From contig JACPIU010000030.1 in NCBI GenBank assembly GCA_016187935.1, positions 1 to 44,755 of the forward strand: a stretch of 44,755 nucleotides of DNA, given 5' to 3'. Positions within the stretch are counted from its first letter, which is position 1; every line of letters begins with the position of its first letter. Source of the stretch: Bdellovibrio sp. GTDB lineage: Bacteria; Bdellovibrionota; Bacteriovoracia; Bacteriovoracales; Bacteriovoracaceae. The notes beneath the pieces are model-generated. The model searched no databases, had not been told where the DNA came from, and saw only the letters and a list, made by a program, of their open reading frames with translations. Shown here piece after piece: positions 35,548-43,649 of this stretch. A program made the translations under genes and the position numbers.

Positions 35548-35557
35548 TCCCTATATC

Positions 35558-35587
35558 ATGGCATTTTCGTAGGCCATTAGTTTTTTT
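35558..35587 (+). terminator. Weak putative terminator
   Basis: ATGGC (35558-35562) can pair with GCCAT (35573-35577), followed by a run of seven T at 35581-35587. The five-base stem is short, so support is low. Confidence 0.3.
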
Positions 35588-35653
35588 GCCTGCATTTTCT
35601 CACTCAATAAAAATCATCTTCATTCGATAAGAATACAATCGGGAGAATTTCAA

Positions 35654-37159
35654 ATGGCAATAACAAAAAAAGAAGATAGTTTATTGGTCAGACTTATATT
35701 CGCACCTGTCTTGATTGTGACTGCCGTTCTTTGCTTATGGGAAAATGAAGGCCGTTTTGATTTCTATAAAGCCGCCGAACAGTCTCTGGCGATTTCCAGC
35801 TCCGACATCGTGACAACAAAACCGGAAGCCGCCATCTCCGTCACCGGCAGCAATCATCCCTCCCCCGTTTTTGATGAATATGTGGGCAATGTTGAAGGAT
35901 ATCATAAGATCGTGCGAATCACGGAGATCTATTCATGGAAAAAAACCACCAGCAAAAAGTCGGATAAGTGGGATCTCGGGTGGCATTCATCCATGCAAGA
36001 CAATACCCGCAACCGCGGCCTGGTCAAAACACTTGCTAATGCCTCCCATTATCCCGATCAATACAAAATCGACAGTTTGCTCGTCTCTCCCCAGAAAATT
36101 CATTTTGTAGATTCGACAGTTTCCCTTGCCACCAACACAATGGTACTTACAGAGCAAGGCAAAAAGCTGGGTTTATCCCAAGCACAAAATGGAAGTGATC
36201 AAGGTTATCTCTATCGACATCAAAGTCAAAATAATGTGCCGCAACTGGGAGATGAGAGAGTTTCATATGAAGGTATTCCTGTTGAACAAACTGTCACCTA
36301 TTTTGGAAAAATTGAAAATAACCAAGGTGTGGCAAAACAATATGAAAGCAAAACCTCATTTATCTCAGCGCTTATTTTTGACGATGCCATCCTTCATCAT
36401 CTGGTAAATGGCCCACGTCCTGTCGCCCTAGAAAAAATCAAGGCCTACCTCTCTATGCTTAAGTGGATCGTTCGTGCCGCCGGCCTTTTGGCCATCTTCT
36501 TTGGTTTTTATATGGTCATTGAGAAATTTGTTCATATCCTGTTGGATTTACCTTTGATCGGAAGCATTGTGAACTTCGGTGTTTGGAGCATCAGCTTAGT
36601 CATGGCCTTAGCGATCGGCGGCACCACTATATTACTCAGTATGCTCTACAATAATCCGCAAGTCACCTTACCACTCATAGCGGGTCTCGCTTTCATGATC
36701 TATTACTTCAAAAAAAATCAGAAAAAAACCAAGGCCAATGCCCAAGAATTTCTGCAAAGCAACTGCCCTGGGCCTGCCACCTTGGAATTTGAGACTCAAA
36801 GAAGAGAAAACACCTTTTTAACTTTGGTAAAATTGGCCCTCATGGAAAATGGTCTATCCACAAAAGAGAACCGCTTTCTAGTATCCTGGGGCAAGAAGCA
36901 AGGACTCTCCGAAGAAACCATGACACAACTTTTCCAACGAGGAAAAAATACCTGCAACGTCCCACTGGCAATCACCATGGATGATCTCTATCTCATGACT
37001 TCTCTTGCCATGTGCGACGGGCTGTTATCAGCAAAAGAATTAGCGCACCTAAATAGCATAGGCCGCCAAATCAATTTAGGACCCGAGCAGGTAAAAAATA
37101 TCATTCACGCAGTTAAAAACGGTAAAAGTCCAGCCCTTGATGTCAAAAAAGTCGCCTGA
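35654..37159 (+). CDS. TMEM43-family membrane protein fused to a TerB-like domain
   Basis: A 501-residue protein. Residues 10-28 form a membrane span followed by ENEGR, the hallmark of TMEM43/LUMA proteins. A large extracytoplasmic region (about 40-260) ends in three or four spans (about 270-355). The C-terminal part (about 390-490) has TerB-like helices with paired acidic motifs: LALMENGLSTKENRFL and SLAMCDGLLSAKELAHL, where family members place metal-binding acidic residues. GGGAGAA precedes the ATG. TMEM43 proteins act in membrane organisation; TerB domains are linked to tellurite and envelope-stress systems. The combination suggests a membrane-stress sensor (inference). Confidence 0.75.
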   Translation: MAITKKEDSLLVRLIFAPVLIVTAVLCLWENEGRFDFYKAAEQSLAISSSDIVTTKPEAAISVTGSNHPSPVFDEYVGNVEGYHKIVRITEIYSWKKTTSKKSDKWDLGWHSSMQDNTRNRGLVKTLANASHYPDQYKIDSLLVSPQKIHFVDSTVSLATNTMVLTEQGKKLGLSQAQNGSDQGYLYRHQSQNNVPQLGDERVSYEGIPVEQTVTYFGKIENNQGVAKQYESKTSFISALIFDDAILHHLVNGPRPVALEKIKAYLSMLKWIVRAAGLLAIFFGFYMVIEKFVHILLDLPLIGSIVNFGVWSISLVMALAIGGTTILLSMLYNNPQVTLPLIAGLAFMIYYFKKNQKKTKANAQEFLQSNCPGPATLEFETQRRENTFLTLVKLALMENGLSTKENRFLVSWGKKQGLSEETMTQLFQRGKNTCNVPLAITMDDLYLMTSLAMCDGLLSAKELAHLNSIGRQINLGPEQVKNIIHAVKNGKSPALDVKKVA

Positions 37160-37245
37160 TTTTTTAATTTTTTTGCACCTTCATATCAAGCAAGCTATCC
37201 TTAATTCTTGAGCATGATCAACCTTTGTAATATGGGGCTTAAACA

Positions 37246-38562
37246 ATGAACACGATCGGTGTGCATGAACCTGTCATCCTTCTTCCCAAAGAAGATATCG
37301 ACCTCAATAAATGGGCCGTCGTGGCCTGCGATCAATTCACCGGCCAGCCGGAATACTGGCAGGAAGTCGAGGAATTTGTGGGTGATGCTCCATCCACCAA
37401 CAATCTTATCTTTCCCGAAGTCTGGTTGGGCAAAGATGATGAAATGCGCATTGAACGCATCCAAAAAAATATGCGCGACTATCTCACTCGCGGACTACTG
37501 CGTGAGCACAAAGGGTTCATTCTGGTAGAACGCTCCACCATGACCAAACATGGGATGCGCACCAGAATGGGCGTTATGCTCACCGTCGATCTGGAACATT
37601 ATGATTATAGCAAAGGATCAAACAGTCTGATTCGTGCCACCGAGGGAACGATTCTCGATCGCATTCCGCCCAGAGTTCGTATTCGCCAGGGCGCACCACT
37701 GGAATTACCCCATATCATGCTGCTGGTGGATGATCCTGAGCACACAGTCATCAGACCTATCACTGCGGCCAAACAGTATCTCAAGGTTCTCTATGATACC
37801 GAACTCATGATGAAAGGTGGGCACATCTGTGGTTATGCCGTGGATGCCGAACGGGCCTCCACCATGCAAAAAGCACTGGTGGCACTCACCAACCGCGAGA
37901 ACTTTCAAAAACGTTACTCTCTCAAGGAAGAACGTCCGGTACTTCTCTTTGCCGTCGGCGATGGCAACCATTCCTTGGCAACCGCCAAGGCCGTCTGGGA
38001 AAATTTGAAGAAAACTTTGACTCCCGACTCAATCAAAAATCATCCCGCCCGCTATGCCCTGGTAGAACTGGTCAATGTGCATGATGAAGGTCTGGAGTTC
38101 GAACCTATTCACCGCGTTCTCTTCGGTGTAAAACGGGATTTCTTTGCGACACTTCAAGAGACCTTTAAAGATTCGGTCTCTTTTGTAAATTGCAGCCGCG
38201 AATTAATGATTGCCAGAGTCGGCGGCGATTCCACACACCGAATTGGCCTCATTACATCACAAGGATATGGCATAGTTGAGTTTGCTCATCCCACGAAAAA
38301 TCTTCCCGTGGCCACACTCCAGGACTTTCTCGATCCCTTTATCAAGTCAGGAAACGCCCATAGCATCGACTATGTCCATGGTGACGACGTTGTATGCGAT
38401 CTTGGTTCTAGGCCCGGTAATGTCGGTTTATTCTTACCATCAATGAGTAAAGATGAACTCTTTAAAACCGTTCTTCTCGATGGCGTTTTACCCCGAAAGA
38501 CTTTTTCCATGGGAGAGGCCAATGAGAAACGTTATTACCTGGAGTGCAGAAAGATTCTCTAA
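37246..38562 (+). CDS. DUF1015-family protein
   Basis: A 438-residue cytoplasmic protein matching DUF1015 (HMM family of uncharacterised proteins, often near serine/phosphoglycerate genes). Seen here are WAVVACDQFTGQPEYW, ILDRIPPRVRIRQGAPLELPHIMLLVDD and the central AVGDGNHSLATAKAVWE. The family has no firmly established reaction. The stop overlaps that of the convergent TPR-barrel gene by four bases. Confidence 0.88.
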   Translation: MNTIGVHEPVILLPKEDIDLNKWAVVACDQFTGQPEYWQEVEEFVGDAPSTNNLIFPEVWLGKDDEMRIERIQKNMRDYLTRGLLREHKGFILVERSTMTKHGMRTRMGVMLTVDLEHYDYSKGSNSLIRATEGTILDRIPPRVRIRQGAPLELPHIMLLVDDPEHTVIRPITAAKQYLKVLYDTELMMKGGHICGYAVDAERASTMQKALVALTNRENFQKRYSLKEERPVLLFAVGDGNHSLATAKAVWENLKKTLTPDSIKNHPARYALVELVNVHDEGLEFEPIHRVLFGVKRDFFATLQETFKDSVSFVNCSRELMIARVGGDSTHRIGLITSQGYGIVEFAHPTKNLPVATLQDFLDPFIKSGNAHSIDYVHGDDVVCDLGSRPGNVGLFLPSMSKDELFKTVLLDGVLPRKTFSMGEANEKRYYLECRKIL

Positions 38563-40217
38563 AGTGACCAGCTCAGCTTAACTTCCGCTGTTTTATCTTC
38601 AATTTTGGCAGGAACTTCATCCCTACGAAAGTATTGCCCGACAGAGATAGAAAGGATGACACCCTTCAGAACAGGAATGGGAATACTCCATAACAATTCG
38701 TAATTTTGCTCTACATAATCGTAGGAGGGATCTTGGTTCGTATTTTTAAGCCCTATCAGAGTTAAAAAAAGATCACCGTAATTCCCTAAAGTCATATGAT
38801 TGATTAACGTTCCCGAATAAGAAAAGGACGATTTGTAAGGTTCTGATTCCTGAAAATACACCGATTCCACAGTAAAACTTGGGGCCAACCACTTTCTTCG
38901 AAAAAGGGGAACATAGTTAAGATAAATCCCCGTTTTATAAAGATGATCGCCATAGCTATCGCGCGTCTGATTAAGCTGCAATTTGGCGGTTGATATGCCC
39001 TTCTTTGTCAAATAGTTGATCTGAGGATTAACCTCAATGATAGTTTGATAGCTTTTTGACGAGACATTTTTCGACGGCCGATAAAAACTTCGATTATAGG
39101 AGAAAGTGATACCTGGGATTGTCTTTTCCGAATGATTTGCCTGCAATAATAAAGAACTGCCATATGAAGAGTAATCTCTTAATTTTTGCTCGCGATCAAG
39201 AGCGGATAAATTAACGCCGCTGAAAATAAAAGTGGAAGACCATTTTTTTCCCATGCCCGAATAGTAATAAGCGCTACCACCTAAATTCCTGTAGGCACCT
39301 GCGACTTTTCCATATTCCGATTTTATAAGTGGCATCAGCTTGCGATCATTATTATTGAGCAGATGAATATTTTCATGATATTGCAGACCGCTTGAAAAAC
39401 TTAGGGAATATAAATCATTGGACAAGGCCTTAAAATACATATCCGCATAGCTCTTCAATGCTTCATTGGCCTTTTCTGAATGGAAGAGAGTTTTTAAATA
39501 TAAGACTCCCGCATCATACTTTCCTTGATTAATCAAACTGCTTCCCAAGTAAAAATCCAATCCTGATTCGAGTTCGGTATCTTGCACTTGCTGTTCAGCC
39601 AATTTGTTCTTGGCGTCCAGAAACTGGTTAACAGCACTGGAATAATCTTTGAGTTCGGTTTCAATGATCCCGAGAAAATATTCAGGGTACCCGGGTAAAT
39701 AATTAAAATAGGTACAGATGGTAAAATAACGTCTGGCAAATTCAAAAAGTTTGATCTTGAGTTCGCTCTCCCCTTTACTCTTCTGAGCTATGGCAAAATA
39801 CTTTTGGGCAATATTGAATACGATTTCGAGAGATTGTTGGGATAGTGGAGTAAGTCGGTTGAGTTGCTCTTCAAAATCCTTCTGATCCACAATCATGGAA
39901 ATTTTCTGCCCATGGGACTTGTTCAAGGCCATTTTCAAGGCCCGAAAGGCGGAAGCGTAATATTTTTTGTTATAAAACCAGTCGGCAATAAACAAATAAG
40001 ATGGCAGATGGAAATTGGTCGCCCCAATAATGTTTTGCTTGACCATTGCAAAGGCCTCTTTATCTTTTTTATCAACCATCATCAGTTCCGCCTTTGCCAG
40101 TCTGATTTCTTGATACTCAGATTCCATCGAGGCCGAAGAAGAGCGGACAAACACCCACGAGAGTGCCAACAAAATAATTAAAAATGTCTGGAAATTAAAA
40201 CAACTATTAATTTTCAT
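38559..40217 (-). CDS. TPR-like/beta-barrel outer-membrane protein candidate
   Basis: A 552-residue protein with a signal peptide (to about residue 29, SSSASM). Residues about 30-290 are helical repeats of TPR type (paired A/Y/F positions, for example SYLFIADWFYNKKYYASAFRAL, quoted in part). Residues about 300-552 show alternating polar/hydrophobic strands with aromatic girdles and end in KLSWSL, consistent with a beta-barrel. This two-part layout recalls SLAM-like modifiers and other TPR-porin proteins. It diverges from the FecR-domain gene across 214 bases that hold a perfect inverted repeat. Confidence 0.7.
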   Translation of the reverse strand: MKINSCFNFQTFLIILLALSWVFVRSSSASMESEYQEIRLAKAELMMVDKKDKEAFAMVKQNIIGATNFHLPSYLFIADWFYNKKYYASAFRALKMALNKSHGQKISMIVDQKDFEEQLNRLTPLSQQSLEIVFNIAQKYFAIAQKSKGESELKIKLFEFARRYFTICTYFNYLPGYPEYFLGIIETELKDYSSAVNQFLDAKNKLAEQQVQDTELESGLDFYLGSSLINQGKYDAGVLYLKTLFHSEKANEALKSYADMYFKALSNDLYSLSFSSGLQYHENIHLLNNNDRKLMPLIKSEYGKVAGAYRNLGGSAYYYSGMGKKWSSTFIFSGVNLSALDREQKLRDYSSYGSSLLLQANHSEKTIPGITFSYNRSFYRPSKNVSSKSYQTIIEVNPQINYLTKKGISTAKLQLNQTRDSYGDHLYKTGIYLNYVPLFRRKWLAPSFTVESVYFQESEPYKSSFSYSGTLINHMTLGNYGDLFLTLIGLKNTNQDPSYDYVEQNYELLWSIPIPVLKGVILSISVGQYFRRDEVPAKIEDKTAEVKLSWSL

Positions 40218-40365
40218 GGCCCATTGTTGTGCAGTATCAGTTCATTCTACTTTCGAATCAGATAGTTATCCAGTAGCAAGGGCGCAACTAGGTAATTCTT
40301 TGATTTATGGTAACTAGCTCATCTTCGATTATAATAATATTTATACCCGTAGCTCTTTGCTTGGC

Positions 40366-40385
40366 ATTTTCACTCACGTGAAAAT
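40366..40385. promoter_or_regulatory. Perfect inverted repeat in a divergent promoter region (putative operator)
   Basis: ATTTTCAC (40366-40373) and GTGAAAAT (40378-40385) are separated by TCAC. The 8-bp arms lie 46 bases before the FecR-gene start and about 150 bases from the TPR-barrel gene start. Size and symmetry fit a dimeric repressor or activator site; no T-run follows, so it is unlikely to be a terminator. The binding protein is unknown. Confidence 0.5.
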
Positions 40386-40431
40386 CTAATCGTGAGGAGT
40401 GTAGCCTGATGCTTATAAGGGAGAAGAATTA

Positions 40432-41478
40432 ATGAGCTTACTAACGAACCGGCCAGTGGTGGTTTTTTTTATGGTGTTGGCAATCGCCGTGGTTCCTAGC
40501 GTTCAGGCAGACCCCAGCATTGGGCGGGTAGTGAAAATTATGGGTGAGGCCAAAAAAGAGAATAACCTCATGGCGGTCAACCAAAATCTTAGAAATGGCG
40601 ATGACATCTATGTGGGCGACCATATCATTACAGGTGAAAAGGCCTTTGTAAAAATCCTCCTGAGTGATGATACCCTCTTTCAACTCGGGCCTAAAACTGA
40701 ATTTAAATTTGAACAATTTGCCATGAAGGGACCGAATGATCGAGATGCCGTCTACAATCTCACCAGTGGCAAACTGCGCAGTTTATTCACCCAAAAAAAT
40801 AAAGATAAATCACTTATTTTAAAAACCCCCACGGTTTCCATGGGCATCCGGGGAACAGAAATTCTCTCCGACGTTTATAAAAAGAATGGCGAAGTGAACA
40901 CCGATATTGCCCTCTTATCAGGCAAGCTCGAAATTTCCATTCCCCAAATTAATCATGAAATTAAAACGCTCGAACTCACACCCGGTCAGATTCTTGAAGC
41001 GGTTGGCGCAAAGGGACCTAATGTTGGTACAGCAGAACTACCCAATGTCGCCCGAGCGATACAATCCAATATTAAAGAGCTGCCAAAGCAAATGATGAAT
41101 CAGTTAAAACGCCCCGAAAATCAGGGAGGAACAGTCTTTTTGTTTGATGCCTATAGAAAAGATTTACAGAATTCAAACGAAGTTAAATTTTCTGAAATTA
41201 CCGTTTCTCAAATAAAACCCGAGTCCGGTAAATTTGATGGAAAGAGGGCCGAGACTGTATCAACAGAAAAAACGCCATTAGACCGGCCCAAACCACCGAT
41301 GCCTGTGAAACCTCCAAAGCCACCGATGCCACCCAAACCCCCCATGCCCCCAATCGTCATGACTCCGCCCCCTATCAATAAACTACCCATCGAGCCTATT
41401 GCGACTCCTGCCCCTTCTCTTCCACCACCGGATTCAGATGGTACAACAACTACTACAGGACCAAGCGGAGCTCTCTAA
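40432..41478 (+). CDS. Secreted FecR-domain protein with a proline-rich tail
   Basis: A 348-residue protein with a signal peptide (cleavage near residue 26, SVQA/DPS). Residues about 30-190 match the periplasmic FecR domain (IGRVVKIMG, LRNGDDIYVGDHI, FVKILLSDDTLFQLGP, VSMGIRGTEI). There is no anti-sigma domain or transmembrane segment, so it is not a classical FecR regulator. The C-terminal third is a Pro-rich low-complexity stretch (KPPMP and related units). GGGAGAAG precedes the ATG. The divergent TPR-barrel gene is its likely partner, as FecR-domain proteins often sit beside outer-membrane adhesin or export genes (inference). Confidence 0.85.
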   Translation: MSLLTNRPVVVFFMVLAIAVVPSVQADPSIGRVVKIMGEAKKENNLMAVNQNLRNGDDIYVGDHIITGEKAFVKILLSDDTLFQLGPKTEFKFEQFAMKGPNDRDAVYNLTSGKLRSLFTQKNKDKSLILKTPTVSMGIRGTEILSDVYKKNGEVNTDIALLSGKLEISIPQINHEIKTLELTPGQILEAVGAKGPNVGTAELPNVARAIQSNIKELPKQMMNQLKRPENQGGTVFLFDAYRKDLQNSNEVKFSEITVSQIKPESGKFDGKRAETVSTEKTPLDRPKPPMPVKPPKPPMPPKPPMPPIVMTPPPINKLPIEPIATPAPSLPPPDSDGTTTTTGPSGAL

Positions 41479-41499
41479 TTATGTATCTAAAGTGCTTGA

Positions 41500-43407
41500 T
41501 TAAAATCTGACTTCTCCCGTCAGTCCCAGGTTCCAGGAATTATTTTCTAACGAATGGGAGCCGTTGGCACCAATACAGGCCATAGGAGTCACGGTACTAC
41601 TTCCTCCAGGGCAAAAAAGCAGATTACCGCCAACACTCCTTTCGGCACCGGGAATAAAAAGTGGAGTTTCTTCCCGATCAAGGGCGCCGCGAATAAAAGC
41701 ACTCGCCCTAAAAGAAGATGTGGCAAGACCAAGATCGACTTGCCCGATACCGCCAAGCGGAGTGTGCTGATAGGTCACGCCCCCAAAGAGATTCAAGTCA
41801 GGAGCAAGTTGATAGTTGGCACCCAATCTCACCGTCGTGCGATTAGGGAGGATCCCCAAGGTCTCGGCCAAACCATCGGTCCCGCTACTTCCATCTGTTG
41901 AACTCGGGAAGGCCGTTTTAAAAGAAGGAATCAGTTCAATTTCCACACCGGCATCAATGCGAAAACGGCGGGTAACTTGTAAACTGGCATCGACTCTCGT
42001 TCGACTGATCAAGTTAAAGTCACCTTCAAAACGGGAGTCATCCTCATCCATGGCAGAATATGACTTCATCCAAACGCCACCCTCTAAAACTAAATCGGTG
42101 CGGGCCTGAAAGGTAAATCCTCGCAGCTCAAGTTTGGGTGAAACCACGCCAAGGCCGGTGTTGATATAGAGAATGCCGGAGTGCAAGGTTTCCGTCGAGG
42201 TAGGTGTTCTAAAAGTGTTATAGGTATAGGCAATGGCGGACGAGAGATAGCTCTGCAAGGTGAAGCCGGCGCCCAGGCGATTCACACCTTTTAAGTCGAC
42301 CGCCACCCCCATCACGGCGTCGCCTTGGCCCAACTCACCAAAAAAGATACGGACGGCGGTACCACCAGAACTTTGTAATCCGGCGGTAAGCGTGGTGTAA
42401 TTCGTGCTTTCAAAAGGATTGAAGGATGATCGTCCAGTGGTGACCTCCCTTAAAAACTTGCCGAGGGGAGTATCCACATGCGCCACCATTTTATCAATTT
42501 CGCCATCATCAGTGAAAATACGATAGGCCAAACCATGCCCTGGAATACTGGTATTTTGTGCCAAAAGATCAGCTGTGCCTGGGGAATTCTGCATTATTTC
42601 CCCATAATTAATCACATTGATCTTTCCCTGATCTTCGATAATTAAATTGGTATGGTGAAGATTGGAAGCGGTTTGAAAATTCACCAAATACGCCTTGGCG
42701 TTGGGCCCAACCAATCTCTTGTACGCCTTAAGCATGGCAAAGTGAATGTCGCTACATTGGCCAACTGAGCCTGTCCCTGAAATTAATCGTCCGTATTGTT
42801 CAAACCGTGGAATAAAAGATCCTGCATTTGAATCACCATAAAGAGCATTTAACTGACTTCCAAGCGAGGCAACATACGCCATCGCGGCCTGGGGACTATG
42901 TGACATCGCATTTCCCGAGGCAGTCAATAGTTCATCAATCTTCTCATTGGTGAGCTTACCTTCATTGTATAATCTTCGATATTCCACCATGTCGGCCGAC
43001 AAGCGAGTCGCACCGCTTGCTTCAGGACTGATGGAACTGCTGCCACCCGAACCAGTGCGCAGACCGATCCTCATCAAAAAAACGACTTCCCATTGAGTTC
43101 CACTACCGCTGCCTGAACCGCTTCCACTTCCAGGACTGGCAACAATGGGCGTGTCTGAATGCTCCGGACAAGTGGCACATCGGCCGGGGCCTGATAAACT
43201 GGCGCGATCGTGGCGACCTTTTGCCAGGGTAAAAAGACGGAGAGCTTCTTCGTTTGAAATCCTTCGACTACCGTCGTAGCGCATGCCAAGACCTGGAATA
43301 TCTGTAATCTGAGCATCTAAATTTAAAATCGCATCGCCCGGATTTCCATAAACAACATGACACACAACCAAGATCAAGAAACCAACAAGATTTCCAAACT
43401 TGAACAT
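41500..43407 (-). CDS. Secreted transglutaminase-like / outer-membrane beta-barrel fusion
   Basis: A 635-residue protein with a signal peptide (to about residue 21). Early on come a C-A-T-C motif (77-80) and a pure Gly-Ser linker (93-103). A papain/transglutaminase-like core follows: VGQCSDIHFAMLKAY with candidate Cys218, LHHTNLIIED with His251 or His252, then NVINYGE with a possible third residue. From about residue 320 onward, alternating strands (IFFGELGQG... to GLTGEVRF) and a terminal Phe indicate an outer-membrane beta-barrel. The start at 43407 follows GGAAGGGG; an upstream TTG-like frame adds six residues. Catalysis is inferred, not shown. Confidence 0.65.
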   Translation of the reverse strand: MFKFGNLVGFLILVVCHVVYGNPGDAILNLDAQITDIPGLGMRYDGSRRISNEEALRLFTLAKGRHDRASLSGPGRCATCPEHSDTPIVASPGSGSGSGSGSGTQWEVVFLMRIGLRTGSGGSSSISPEASGATRLSADMVEYRRLYNEGKLTNEKIDELLTASGNAMSHSPQAAMAYVASLGSQLNALYGDSNAGSFIPRFEQYGRLISGTGSVGQCSDIHFAMLKAYKRLVGPNAKAYLVNFQTASNLHHTNLIIEDQGKINVINYGEIMQNSPGTADLLAQNTSIPGHGLAYRIFTDDGEIDKMVAHVDTPLGKFLREVTTGRSSFNPFESTNYTTLTAGLQSSGGTAVRIFFGELGQGDAVMGVAVDLKGVNRLGAGFTLQSYLSSAIAYTYNTFRTPTSTETLHSGILYINTGLGVVSPKLELRGFTFQARTDLVLEGGVWMKSYSAMDEDDSRFEGDFNLISRTRVDASLQVTRRFRIDAGVEIELIPSFKTAFPSSTDGSSGTDGLAETLGILPNRTTVRLGANYQLAPDLNLFGGVTYQHTPLGGIGQVDLGLATSSFRASAFIRGALDREETPLFIPGAERSVGGNLLFCPGGSSTVTPMACIGANGSHSLENNSWNLGLTGEVRF

Positions 43408-43649
43408 AAAAAAACCCCTTCCCAACAGAAAAAACCCCGAGGTTTAAAATGCAATTCATGCGCCAAAAGTTCGCCTCGCTAACTGCTTGAAAGTTAAAGT
43501 TTATCATAAGACTAGGGTGTCTCAAAACAAGGCAAATTTAGGCAAAGTGAGAAAAAAATAGTCAGTAAAGGCCAGCTAAAATCAATGGAACAATACGCCA
43601 TTTCGTCATTGCCCTAAAACAGTTGAGCTTTTAAGCTTTATGATTATAT

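Noticed and set aside
41287-41360. Tandem DNA repeat in the FecR-domain gene
   Set aside because: Codes for a Pro-rich low-complexity tail; units too irregular to call a variable repeat.
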